In this document: piece by piece, positions 26,101-37,600 of the stretch
Position numbering within the stretch: position 1 is the first letter of the stretch
Layout of the letters: each line of letters begins with the position of its first letter
From: Drosophila persimilis
Taxonomy: Eukaryota; Arthropoda; Insecta; Diptera; Drosophilidae
DNA: 64,000 nt
Assembly: GCF_003286085.1 (NCBI RefSeq)
Contig: NW_020825364.1
Span: forward strand, 682,001 to 746,000
Direction of reading: 5' to 3'
The notes under the pieces: generated by a model
What the model was told of the DNA's origin: nothing
The model's database searches: none
What the model saw: the letters and a program-made list of their open reading frames with translations, nothing else
Position numbers and translations under genes: made by a program

Positions 26101-27376
26101 ACACAAAAAGGGGCGCGTCTCCGTTCTCTAATTTGTTTGTCCCGCAAGGAAAAACTGTGTGCAAGGAAAATGTGCCACATCATGGCCATTTGGTCGGTCA
26201 CTCGTTTTGGGGAGCAGGCAGCAGGCAGCAAGCAGCACCGAGAGCAACAGGGGTTGCCTTTCGGTACGGAATTGCCAGGATAATGGCTCCGCTCAGCTCC
26301 GTGGAGGGCAGGGCAACGACTAACCCGCGGATTAGACCAAAATGCACGCACATCCAACGAGACAGAGACATGAGACTGCATGCGTGTATTAGATCCTTGC
26401 CACGGATGCCGCGACACGTGCTGCGGCGCACAAGAATCGGGATTATGGGGAGAGGAATTTCCTCAAGAGGGGGGAGTGACATGACCCAAATTTCGATTCT
26501 GGCGAAAGGAAATGATGGAGCCATATTCCAATTCCAAGAATTCCCCACCGAAAAGATGATTCCACATAAAGCCATAACTCACTTCGATCAGATCGATTAA
26601 TAAACCGAGTTCACGGAACGCTCTCGCTGCTCTCTATGCTCCCTGCTCGGCCCAATGAAAAACCCCCAATAAATCGAAAGGAAAGTTCTTGGGAAAATTG
26701 ATTTGAAATATTATTTCAACAGAAGGTGGAACTTTTTGTAATTAATTTGGCAATCATCGAACAGCATTTGGAGGAAACCACCACCGAACCACTGCCACCG
26801 CCGCCACACCACCAGACAGCAGACGGCAGACGGCAGACAGCAGAAAACCCAACCCACTCGAAATCCCCGTGGAATCTAAGAATTACAGTCCATGGCAATG
26901 GAAATGGAAATGAATATGGACCTGGATCTGGACGATCATCGACTTCTTCGTCACGGCATCAACTATAGAACATTATTAAGTGATCTTTTGCGGTGTGATG
27001 CTTTTGTTTGCTTACCTTTCCGCGATTCGCCGATTGAAATAAACTCTCGTGCAATCCTCCGAAAATAGACCAGACTCTCACTGGATACTGCGAGTGATGC
27101 GGTGTGGCTGTTGCCTGGCTGGCACCCACAAGTGCAAATACAATCAAAATATTCGGTGGAGCACACGACCCGGCGAATGACGTCACAGTCACTGTGCACA
27201 CGGGGGGATGAGGGATGGGGGACGGGGATCGTGGATCGTGGGCGTGCGCCTCTTTTGGTGGTGGCTGGCGCTAACGTCATCAAATGATCATCTATCTATT
27301 TATCTATCTATCTTTCGATATATGTATATTTCGTGTGCGTGATCTTGTTTGGGGGTTTTTCGTTGTTGTTGGCTAA

Positions 27377-27450
27377 ACTGCATCACTGTGGGCATCACTG
27401 TGGGCATCACTGTGGGCATCATTGAGGCGTCAGTGGCGTCAGTGGCGTCA
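27377..27450. repeat. GTGGGCATCACT and GGCGTCAGT tandem repeats
   Basis: Three copies of a 13-bp GCATCACTGTGGG unit are followed directly by three copies of a 9-bp GGCGTCAGT unit. The two adjacent short arrays are non-coding. Confidence 0.85.
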
Positions 27451-28000
27451 TGGAGACCCCCACAAAACCCATAGATCGCTCAACGAGTCAATGGATCGAT
27501 GGATCCCTCTGGATGGGATGTCTGTCTCACACTCGCACGCGGTGGGAGGTCGACAGATTCCGATTCCAACGAAATATAATTTCAAGTGCAGAATCGCGAT
27601 CATTGCCTGGCAATTGATTGACTGGCAAACTTCTTCCCCCATCCCCCATCCCCCGTCCCTCATAACCATACCCCATACCCATTCCCATCCTCTTCTGTGG
27701 CTGCTCTTCTTGTGGCTTTATTTATTTGTATTTAACGGGAATTGCGCCTTGTTTTTGCGCCAAACGCCCCCACAACTCACTCCCGACGGTGGCGGTGGCG
27801 GTGGCGGTAAAAAAAAAGTGAAAAGTCCAGCAGTCCCAGTCCCAATAGCAGTCCGTGTATGCCCTCAGCACTAAATTCAAGTAAAAGACTAAGAAATACA
27901 CAGCACATATCTTCTTATCCGGTAATTCCTTTATGGTCTCCTCTCCCGTTTGATGTTCGTTTGGGGGAACTTCTTCGATGGATATATATGCTATAGGTAT

Positions 28001-29370
28001 GTATATTCCGATCTAATGATGAAATAGATTAGATTTTTCTTTGTAGAATTGATGGATAAACACGAACGAGCGTGTTCGTCCTTCCCAAGTGATAGCTGAT
28101 GTGCGCAGTACAATGCGATCGTTATCCATATTACATGTGGATCCGATTTCCCTATAGAGCCACCCAGTGATGACGGAAGACATCAACGGGTGCTTTTCGG
28201 CTGACCTTTTGACCATCCAGAATCGATCGAAGTGATGAGGTGAGGTCTCAGCGCTTCTTCCTGCTCACCTCGGTCCCATTTCGGCCACCAATCGATGCCT
28301 CCATCGGTGGCTGGGGATTATTGCTGCCTGATTGTTGATACGCAAAAGTGCCCCCGCCTCCATATCACATGGTAGCCGCATCACCCAACGCTCCTCCATC
28401 ACTCCTGATTGACGTCCACAAAACTTTATTAAAATCACGTTAATTGGCATTTCGATACTTTCAACAATTTCATAAAATTTAACGCCTATCATGTGTCTGT
28501 GTGGCTGGCTTGGACCTCCATTGTTTGTTTTCATAAACAGCGATAACTTATTATTGAATATGTATTTTTGAATTATTAAGTTTTGGCGATTTGGCGATTT
28601 GGCCAGGAATTCTCGTGACGCAAGGTAGTAAATTCTCACCATCCCAGCAGTCGATGGCCTGCGAACAAACGATTCCCATATGCATAAGGAACTGACTTGG
28701 AATTGTATGGCATCCAAGAGATGCAGTGTAGGTGGACCCTATTCGAGGGAGGAGAAGGAGCTCTCCCCCAAGAGAGGAGCATTTCATTCAGCATTTCGCT
28801 CTTGTCTGCCAGCGAGCGAGTGCAAACACACAAATCAATGAATCGAATCTTCGCACCTCGTGCCGTGCCGTACCGTGCAATGACTACAAAAACAAACCAC
28901 CCAAGTACCTGGATATATGTATGTATATTTTGGAACAAACAGTTCTTTATCATCAGAGATGAATGAATTGGCCCGGTAAATATAAAATAATGGGTGGTTG
29001 TAAACTATTAAATCATTCAAACGTTTCTTAAATGGCCTTGTGGTAGCGTCCATGAGTGGGAAATTATCCAAAATTTATGGTACATTTTATTTAAATTGTA
29101 TATAGGACTTGATCATTTTCAAAAGGGTAGATTTATTTATCATCCAAATTGTTGAGCAGAAAAAAACAGTCTTCAAATTTGAATTGAACTAATTCTGCTA
29201 CATGGCAACTACATAAACAGAGACACCTGTCGAGAAAAAATACAAGCTGCGCCTATACATGATTTCTACATAAATTCCACGTGAATTTATTGGCGCCACT
29301 GTGAGGTTATATTTTGCCAGTTTCATCAATCTATTAAATTTCATTTTCAACGTTATATAGAAATCCGATA
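28001..29370. other. Non-coding DNA, possible old repeat remnants
   Basis: AT content rises compared with the DNA to the left. Several minus-strand frames are open for 60-150 codons (for example 28265-28717) but I match none to a family, and no splice-linked extension is apparent. From about 29.1 kb the sequence resembles decayed mobile DNA, with a near-palindrome around CACGTG near 29.28 kb, directly before a recognisable dispersed repeat. Confidence 0.4.
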
Positions 29371-29373
29371 AAA

Positions 29374-29480
29374 GCAAGTATTTAGAATAGGCCAGTCAAG
29401 TAGAAAATGTATACATTAATGGCGTAAAATTATCTGGGTTGAGCTTAATGTTCTATATAGCTAGTAATATTCGACGGAAT
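29374..29480 (-). repeat. Dispersed AT-rich repeat, copy R0
   Basis: On the minus strand this segment aligns with 44192-44300 and 44631-44740. Shared blocks include CCGTCGAATATTACTAGCTA near one end and TTTTCTACTTGACTGGC followed by TAAATACTTG near the other, with diverged sequence of about equal length between. Three copies in two places identify a dispersed element. Its AT-rich, non-coding character would fit a Drosophila DINE-1/Helentron or MITE-like family, which is inference. Confidence 0.65.
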
Positions 29481-29569
29481 AAAGAATTGAGCAATTGGAA
29501 CGATGCTACTGTTGTATGAGCAAAAGTGCCTTGTGCGTCTGCCTACAGTGGCTTCAAATGACAGTAAGT

Positions 29570-30235
29570 CCTGATGTCACAGGGCACTCCCCAAAAACAG
29601 CCGCTGTTCCACGGCTATTCCGTGCTTTCCACATTCTTCGCATTTACAGTTAAAGGCGAGCCACAGAGTCTGCAGTTGCGATGCCGAAACGACCAGCGGC
29701 ACCCTTTGGCGCTGTTGTGGCCCCACCGCACCACGATGGACGAATCCGAGCTACAATCATGGCCGGGAGCTCATATTCGACCAGGAGACGAGACGCCTCT
29801 ACTGGATGGCAACAAGTGTCGGTACTGGTTGGCAGCTAGGACGACGGGTACTGGAGTGAATGGAGCACCGGGGACATACGGCGGTATCCGACCTGTGGGC
29901 CAGATCATTTCACGGCCTCAGTGTCGGGAAATGGTGACATGAATAAGGGCTGCATACCCGCCTCCTGGCGCTGTGACGGCCAAAAGGACTACCCGGACAA
30001 GTCGGATGAGGTGGACTGTCCCACATGCCGGATGGATCAGTTCAGCTGCCAGTCCGGCGAGTGCTTCGACATGGCTCTGGTCTGCGATGGTACCACCAAC
30101 TGTCACAACGGCCACGATGAGGTCGACTTAAGCTAACAATATCCTACCCACCTTCCCACAGCTTTGCATACCGGCCCCCCTACTTTGCAATGGCTGGGAA
30201 CTGTGCCGATGCATGGCGGCGCATGGCCTGCCTCG
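29570..30235 (+). pseudogene. LDL-receptor-family fragment (arrow/LRP5/6-like), broken
   Basis: Around 29764 one frame reads LIFDQETRRLYW, a YWTD beta-propeller blade. After a frameshift near 29.83-29.88 kb a second frame carries LDL-receptor class A repeats: CGPDHFT, then CIPASWRCDGQK, DKSDE, then a second repeat with QFSCQSGEC, LVCDGTTNC and HDEVD. A third repeat (LCIPAPLLCNGWE) follows a pyrimidine-rich CCCACAG that looks like a retained 3' splice site near 30160. The propeller-then-three-LDLa order and the wording are those of arrow, the fly LRP5/6 Wnt co-receptor. Damage is clear: one LDLa cysteine is Tyr (KDYPD), another is missing after HFT, and there are frameshifts and stops. No start, transmembrane or cytoplasmic part was found. 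LDLR-family identity is strong; arrow specifically is from memory. Confidence 0.65.
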
Positions 30236-30299
30236 GATATCCCTGTGCACCGAGCCAAAGAATCGATCTGTAATGGCTCCATCGAAGAAATTAAATAAG

Positions 30300-31020
30300 G
30301 CAGTAGGCAGTAAGCATAGCCAAAAATAACAGTAAATCATTGCATACTGATATTCTCCTCGCAGGGGAGCCGTCAAGCACTCCCTTTTAAAGACTTTTAA
30401 AATGCGATAGAAAACCTGCTGGACATTGCATTTAAGGTGCAACGCGAACAAGCTGCGAATGAAGATGGAGCGAAAAGTCTCTGGACGAGTGTGCCAGGTT
30501 TCAACCTACCACAATAATAGCAAGGACAGTTAATTAGAAAATAGGATTCCAAAGGCATGAGCCTGATAGTTTAGCATATTGAATTATCCTTTATCTTTGT
30601 TAAGATATTCCATCTTTAACCTTTATACTTTTTAGCGCCAAACAGGCCCCGTGGTTAATCAAATACTTATCTTATCATTGCAGGAAAACCAAACATATGT
30701 ATTTTTATATTTGGCAGTCGAATCGACCTATCAACTAGCTAACAAGCAAACACTTCAATTGATTGCGATTGCCAAAAATATTTGCCCACAAAAGTGTATT
30801 GTATGGCTGTAAAAATAAATAGATAATAACAAATAAAAGTACTATTTTTCAGAAGAGATGGAGCCGTTCAACGGCAACCTGTGGCTCGGAGAGAGTATCC
30901 ACAAGCGGCTGAGCTCTCTGCTTCTCTCCAGAGTAATCGATTTTTCCACTCGGCAAAGCCCAGCGGAACGCGACGGAGCGACCCCCAACGGAATGGAACG
31001 GAACAAAACGTGTGGAGAGA
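30300..31020. other. Non-coding spacer between pseudogene and SEC14-like gene
   Basis: AT-rich with no open frame of note. Further fragments of the LDLR-like pseudogene could extend into 30.30-30.50 kb (a CGCAG then GGGAGCCGTC junction looks like another acceptor) but I could not align them. Confidence 0.4.
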
Positions 31021-31029
31021 CATGCACAG

Positions 31030-31160
31030 CGAGAGAGAGAGAGAGAAAGAGAACGAGAGGGAGAGCAGCTGGTGGAGCTGCGGGTCGGGTTGTTGGGGCT
31101 TTATCAAAAGCAAACCAAAACATTCTGAAACTGAACGCGAGCGCAGTTTGTTGTGAATCC
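31030..31160 (+). promoter_or_regulatory. Probable promoter of the SEC14-like gene, with GAGA element
   Basis: A GAGA-repeat run (31031-31066) lies about 100 bp before a GCGCAGTTTG stretch near 31140 that could serve as an initiator. The first coding ATG is at 31698, leaving a 5' leader of about 550 bp. There is no TATA box. GAGA repeats bind GAGA factor in flies. The start site itself is inferred. Confidence 0.3.
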
Positions 31161-31697
31161 ATTTGCGTGCCGTAGTCGCCTTGCCTGGGTCGTAATTACG
31201 TGGTCAGCTGAGCCCCGAGTCTCAGTGCCGCCTCCATCTAGTCTGTGGCCCCCAATCCCCAAAAAAACAAAACAATATAAAATACTTAATAATTGCGTTG
31301 GGAAATGTGCGGCTAAATGGCAACGTAATCAACGTGCAACGGCAGCCAAAAACAAACGTCTAAATAATAGTAGAAAGTTTTTTTTATTGTTAAGCAAAGC
31401 TCTAGCTCTGCTCTGCTCCGCGAAGCAGCTGCCAAAAATCGAAATAGCCAAAGCATCCATCCACCGGACGGACTCCATCACTTCCACGACTTGCGTTTTT
31501 GCGTGTGAAACCGAGAAAAAGAAATTCGCGCTTTTGCCTTTCGTCTGCCCCCTTCTCCGTCACTTTTTTGCATGTGTGTTGGTGTGCTGCTGCTGTGTAT
31601 CTGTGCGAAGAGCAATCCAGTCGATAAACTCCCCATCAACCCATAAAAGATACGCAACAATATTAGTAGGAGAAATAACAATAACCGTAACAAAATC

Positions 31698-34600
31698 ATG
31701 TCCGGCCCATTGCCCGAAATCAGCGCCGAACAGCGCGCCACACTGGAACAGGTGAGAGGAATAACGGGATCCGAGCTAACTATCTATCTATCTATGTATC
31801 TTTTGGGGAAGAAGATGTAGCACTCATCTCTTGGGGGAAGATAAGAATGATGTATTTGTTGTTGATTTAAGATAAAATTCCAGGGGAGGGGAGACTTTTG
31901 CAATCGAATGCGAGGCATAGAAGATTGTAGATATTTAGATCAAAGAGACTTTCCAACGATCCCCATGTATTGGTGCCCCACTATACACTTGTGTGTATGT
32001 ATGTATGTATGTATCTGTGGAATAATTTAGATATTCCCATTCGGCCAATGATGTGTGTGCGTGGCACACACACCTCACTGACTAGAATAATTTCGAGTCT
32101 AGGGAATAATTTAGTAGTTCTACCTACACTTATGATGTAAGACCACTTGATTGATTATGTTCTAGATTGCGTAGAATAGCCAGTGGAGCGTGATAACAGC
32201 CCTATGGAAATTAGCCTGCGTTTTGCATGACTTCCTCTTCGATTTACTGCCTAATCTGACCGTTCTTGCCCCACTGTGGCAATACGAGTAGAGTAGCCGC
32301 CACAACAGCAGCAGCAGAAACAGCAACAGCAACAGCAACAACTTGTTCTGGCCATTGCTCCGATGTGGAGGTGGGGTCTGGTCTGCAGTTGCACATGTGT
32401 CGACTCATGAGTTCTTGGCGGCTGGCTGCCTGGCTGCCGGGCTGCCTGGCTGGCACATGAAAACAGCTTGCGAAATCGAAATGGAAACCGCTGTTGCTGT
32501 TGTTGTTGTTGTTGTTGTTGTTGTTGTGGTTGTTGTTGACAAGTAAACGACGACCCAGAATACAATTTGAATAGCATAGCCCCAAAAGTGGGTAAAATGC
32601 ATCGAACCGGTTGCCAGCCGCAGCAGCTGGAGCTTCTATATCGCTTCTTTCGGGGCATGCCCCTGCTGCCAGAACCGTTTCCCAGATCAAACCTCTGCCC
32701 TCTTATAATTGCTTTGAGTGCGATTGTCATTTGTCATGGCGCAGTGACGGCGATTATAGGCTTTATAAATAAACATGAGTTGTCGAATCATCAAATATAC
32801 AGATGTACATATGTATGTACAATATATATGAACAGCTAAGTGGAGAGCAATAATCCAGAACGACAGCTCATCCCCTTGCAACCGGAGTGAACCTTAAACC
32901 CCCGCCGACCCTCTTATCGCACAGCCTCAGCCTCAGATATATATATATATATTTTGATGCGTTATGCATAAACCAGCAGAGCAACAGGTTTCATCCGACT
33001 AGAAAACGAACACAAAAGAAGAGAAACTTTATGGAGAGTTATGAGAAGTGGAAGCCACGGGAGGAGAGATCTCTCATTAAATCCCTCATTGACTTATCCT
33101 GAAGCGTTAAGCGTTGAATTCAAAGGCAAACAACAGTCGCTGCATTCGCGATTTGCCAATCGGCGATCGCTTATAGACATTATTCATGTTGATTCATCAA
33201 TTATTCATGGGCTCCGTTTCGCCCTAGACATGCCAAATATAGAGTCCACTTTCGATGGCTTATCGAACGAAATGTTTACCTGATGGCGCTGCTGCTGCTG
33301 CTGCTCCAAAACTGAGTCAAAGTCAGAGGCAGAAGCAGAAGCAGAAGCAGGAGAACAAAGCGCAGTACCCGATAGGCAAGTACAAGAGCCCCAACTGGCC
33401 CGTCTGCTGGCTGCTGACTGCTGGCTGCTGACTGTTGACTGTTTAGATATGAGGAAGTCAAGACAAACCGCACAGAATTCGACGCTAATGAAAAACTAAG
33501 CTAGCCATCACCCGGGGGCCAGTCGGACAGTCGGCCAGTTGGCCATTCCGCGCACCACTACAGCCTTCTCCACAAATAATAATAAAAGCCAAACAACCAG
33601 GTTTTTAGTTGCTCTACGAAAAGCGAAAACCCACAAATAAAAGAAGCGGTTAGCGGTTAGCGGTTAGCGGACGGACGCAAGACGGCCTCGTTATTGAATT
33701 TCAAGTGGTTTGGCCCAGAGCCAGAGCCCGAGCCCGAGCCGAGCTTGAATTGGGATGGGGAAGGGGAGGCGGACAGGGACGGGGATTAGGTGGGAATGAA
33801 TCAGCTATTACTAAACCAGCCAGACACGAGTCAGTTTAACAATTATAAATTGTGTTAAATATGCACTGAGCGAATGCAAATCGAAGTACGTGATTGGAGT
33901 ATCAAGACAATCAGATTTGTATGTGTCGAGTCAACAAGGAAAACCTGTAAGTAGAATCGAGTAGAATGCGGGCCTCATTTAAATTTCGCATGAACTTTTG
34001 TTAGCAAACAGCCAATGTGCCATTCGGACAAGGCCAACACAAATTAACAGCAATTAATGCAGCAAAGGCCAACATTCGTTTAGGTGGCTTTTTAGACCAC
34101 AATAAAACTTATCGCCTGCGATGGAGATAGGAAAAGCCCCGATTAAACTTCATTGAACTGCTGCACCCAGTCCCAGTCTCTTGCAAGGCCTTCGACAAGC
34201 CAATCAATACAGAAATGCCATGGATTTGGATTTTGCTAGATTACACATGCAGGTGTCTGCGCGAGCTTGTTGTTGAGAAGGCGGCCAGCACGGAAATAGA
34301 ACAAAATCCATTTGTAGGGCAGGAGAAAAGAGAAACATCTATTTTTGTAGTGCTGGCATTCCCAGGGAATTGTCAATCCCATATTGTCTAGTGGTTAGGA
34401 TACCCGGCTCTCACCCGGGAGGCCCGGGTTCAATTCCCGGTATGGGAAAACCGTCAAAGGTTTCTTTTTTTTCGCTGAGCAAGGACCTTGCCAAGAGAAG
34501 CTCCTTTTGATGTGCGGAACCTGATTATATTCTAATTTTAGGGATAGAAAATAGAGAAACAAATTTTTTGTAATGATAGAATCAATCCCACACTTTTTAG

Positions 34601-37600
34601 TCCTTGATGAGAAAAAGGAACAAGCAAAACGAAACTTAATGGTCCTCACTCAGGACATCGAAGAACCTCGACCATAGGATTGTAGGTTTGGATCGCAAAA
34701 GCGGAACCAAGAATTTTCCAAGTCGGAAGAGCAATACCCAAAGTGATAGCACTTACAACTTTAAAATGGAGAAAAATACCAGTATTGTCCTACAAGACGG
34801 GCAGATTTACTGCACAAGACCTCTCCATCGCGGGACGACGAAACACACCCATATTGGCCAACAAATAGCGGAGAAAACTATATACATATGTATTACGAGA
34901 AGGCAAATATAATAAATATATATTATAATTAATTATAATATTAATAATAATACAAAATAAATGAAAATTGTAAAAAGATTGGATTTTTACTGTGTACATA
35001 TGTACATCATGGCAAACTCTCGGGCTGGGCGGATGGGTGTTTGATTTTCCTTGAGGCCAAAAGGTCGGGGATATTCTCGCGATCACGAAAATGTTTGGCT
35101 CGTCCAGATCGGACGATTTGTTTAAAAATGTATTATAAAATAGCCTTGGGAGACATTCTCCCGATTACGAGGAGGCGCGGCACGCCCTGATCGGACATCA
35201 AACGGACTATTTGCGAGGATGTAACCATCTAGATTTTTAACAAAAACATGTCAATCGATAGGCAGGACTCTCCCGATCACAAAAAGGCATGCCACGCCCA
35301 GATCGGCCCATAAACAGTCGAGATATAGCGTACAGATGAAACCAGTATTTCCACGATGTGCAAATTCCAATCTTTGGAAGGCTATATCTCGGGCAAATAG
35401 AGCCAGATCGGTGAAGGACCTAGTCTCCCAGGATCGAGAGGATCCAGACAGTCGAACGGCATCAAAATCTCGACTTTGAAAATGAGGCCGATTTTTGGCA
35501 AATTTAATGATGGTTACATCATGATTTTTGCCGAAAATCGTGAGGACATGGATGTCCTTTTTTCTGATGCCAATCGATTGGCAGGACTCTTCCGATCACA
35601 AAAAGGCATGCCACGCCCTGATCGGCCCATAAACAGTCGAGATATAGCCAAAGAAAAAATGACAATTAAGGCCGACGTGAAGAGCGAAAACAAAGAAATT
35701 TCCAATCGAAGTACCAGGCGAACAGAAATCAGCAGAAAGCAACTTTAGCAAATGAAAAAACTGGTGCATACTTTTGGGGGCATGCAAATTTTTCCAAAAA
35801 AACCCAGCTACCTTCTGCTGATTTCTGTTCGCCTGGTATCCCAGGTCTGAAATTCTCGTTTTTGGCCATTTCCGCGGACGCAATTTGAGGGTTGTTGTTG
35901 TACCCGCAACTCCTTTATTTGTGGACCGATCCCGGCGAGCGACGGCTTCCTGTGACCGGAACAAAATCCTTGATTTTATGGAGTCCTTATCAAGGATCAG
36001 GGATCAAGGATATCTCCTCTTGTCATATACATCTTGTTTTCTCCGTTATTTGGGGCCAGAACGGGACGTTCGATGGCTTCCTTCGATTGGAAAAATATCC
36101 TTGATCCTTGCATAAGGACTACAACATCCCCAAGGATCAAGGATATTTTCCCAGTCGTAAATATTTCCGTTTCTTGTCTATTTGTGATTGCAAAATATCC
36201 TTGATGAAGTCCTTTATCAAGGATCAAGGATATTTTTCCCAGATTTCCCAGATAGAAAAAAACAAAGCATAAATTGTTGATAAAGTTTTTATTATATTCA
36301 AGGAGAATAACAGATAGGACTCCATATTTTGTATTTTATTCATCCTGTATGAGACCTGATTCCTGATCCTCTTATCGTTTCCTCCTATTACAGTTCCGCA
36401 AGCAGATGGACGATGCTCTCGTCGACACCCACGATGATTACTTCCTACTGCGCTGGCTGAGAGGTGAGTTTGCCCAAGAGAATCCTTGTTAGAGATGCTT
36501 GCTTACCATCCAAAACTCTCTCCCGAACAGCTCGCAAATGGAACCTGGAGGCAGCAGAGAAAATGCTGAGAGCTGTAAGCACAAAAATATGGCTTTCTTA
36601 CTTCAATTCGATTGTTATAATTATAATTACTATTACTTACATCTGTGCAGAGTCTGAAGACGCGGGCCATGTGGAATGTGGACAACATCGACAAGTGGGA
36701 TCCTCCCAAGGCACTGAAGGAGTATTTGCCGTATGGCCTGATAGGCTACGACAACGAAGGATCTCCATGTAGGTGCCTGTTTTTAATCTATGTAAAGCTA
36801 GCTGAAGCTGAGGCCTCTCGCTTTCTCCTTTCAGTGCTGGTTTGTCCCTTTTACAACTTTGACATCTGGGGCATGATGCACTGCGTCACACGCTTCGAGT
36901 TCCAAAAGTATCTGGTTCTGCTCATCGAACGATTCATGAAGACCGCCTACGAGCAGAGCCTGGATCACGGCTGGAAGGCCCGTCAGCTGGTGGTGTTCTT
37001 CGACATGCAGGACGTGAATCTGAAGCAATATGCCTGGCGTCCGGCGGCGGAGTGTGTCATCTCCTCGGTGAAGCAGTACGAGGCCAACTTCCCGGAGCTG
37101 CTCAAGATGTGCTACATCATCAATGCGCCGAAACTCTTTTCCGTGGCCTTCAACATAGTGAAAAAGTTCCTGGACGAGAACACCACCAGCAAGATCGTCA
37201 TCTACAAGTCGGGCGTGGACAAGTGGCAGCAGCAGCTCTTCTCGCACGTGAATCCCAAAGTGTTCCCCAAGGCGTGGGGCGGCGAACTGGTCGACAAACT
37301 GGGAGACCCGCAGTGCAAGTCGATGATGGTCTGGGGCGGCAAGCTGCCCGAGGATCTCTTCATCGACCAGAACAGCCAGCAGAGTGACAAGGACTTCACC
37401 GACACGCAGGTGCCCAAGGGGGACAAGCTGAAGCTGCACTTCAAAGTCAATCTGGAAGAACAAAAGATACTTTCTTGGGAATTCCGGACCATCGACTACG
37501 ACATCAAGTTCGGCATCTACAGTGTGGACGAGAAGTCGGGCGAGAAGCGAAGCGAGGTGCCCTTGGGCACAGTCTACTCCAACGAAATGGACGAGATTGG

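Larger units (their letters stand above)
19480..28000. other. Non-coding DNA with minisatellites
   Basis: No gene is recognised. The content is simple-sequence DNA plus unique sequence: a GAGGACTGAGGACC array (20.93-20.97 kb), CAGCAG repeats (22.18-22.23 kb), CACAGTGC repeats (22.90-22.94 kb), a GT tract (23.08 kb), GGCATGC repeats (24.04-24.08 kb) and a GTGGGCATCACT array (27.38-27.42 kb). The longest open frame (minus strand, 285 codons, 21825-22682) spans the CAG and TCGCA repeats and its translation is Ala/Ser/Cys-rich with no recognisable domain. Confidence 0.55.

Noticed and set aside
28265..28717. 150-codon minus-strand open frame, relatively non-repetitive
   Set aside because: Composition is reasonable, but no family is recognised, there is no neighbouring splice-linked exon, and overlapping frames on both strands are open as well. 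It could be an old transposon piece but cannot be supported.
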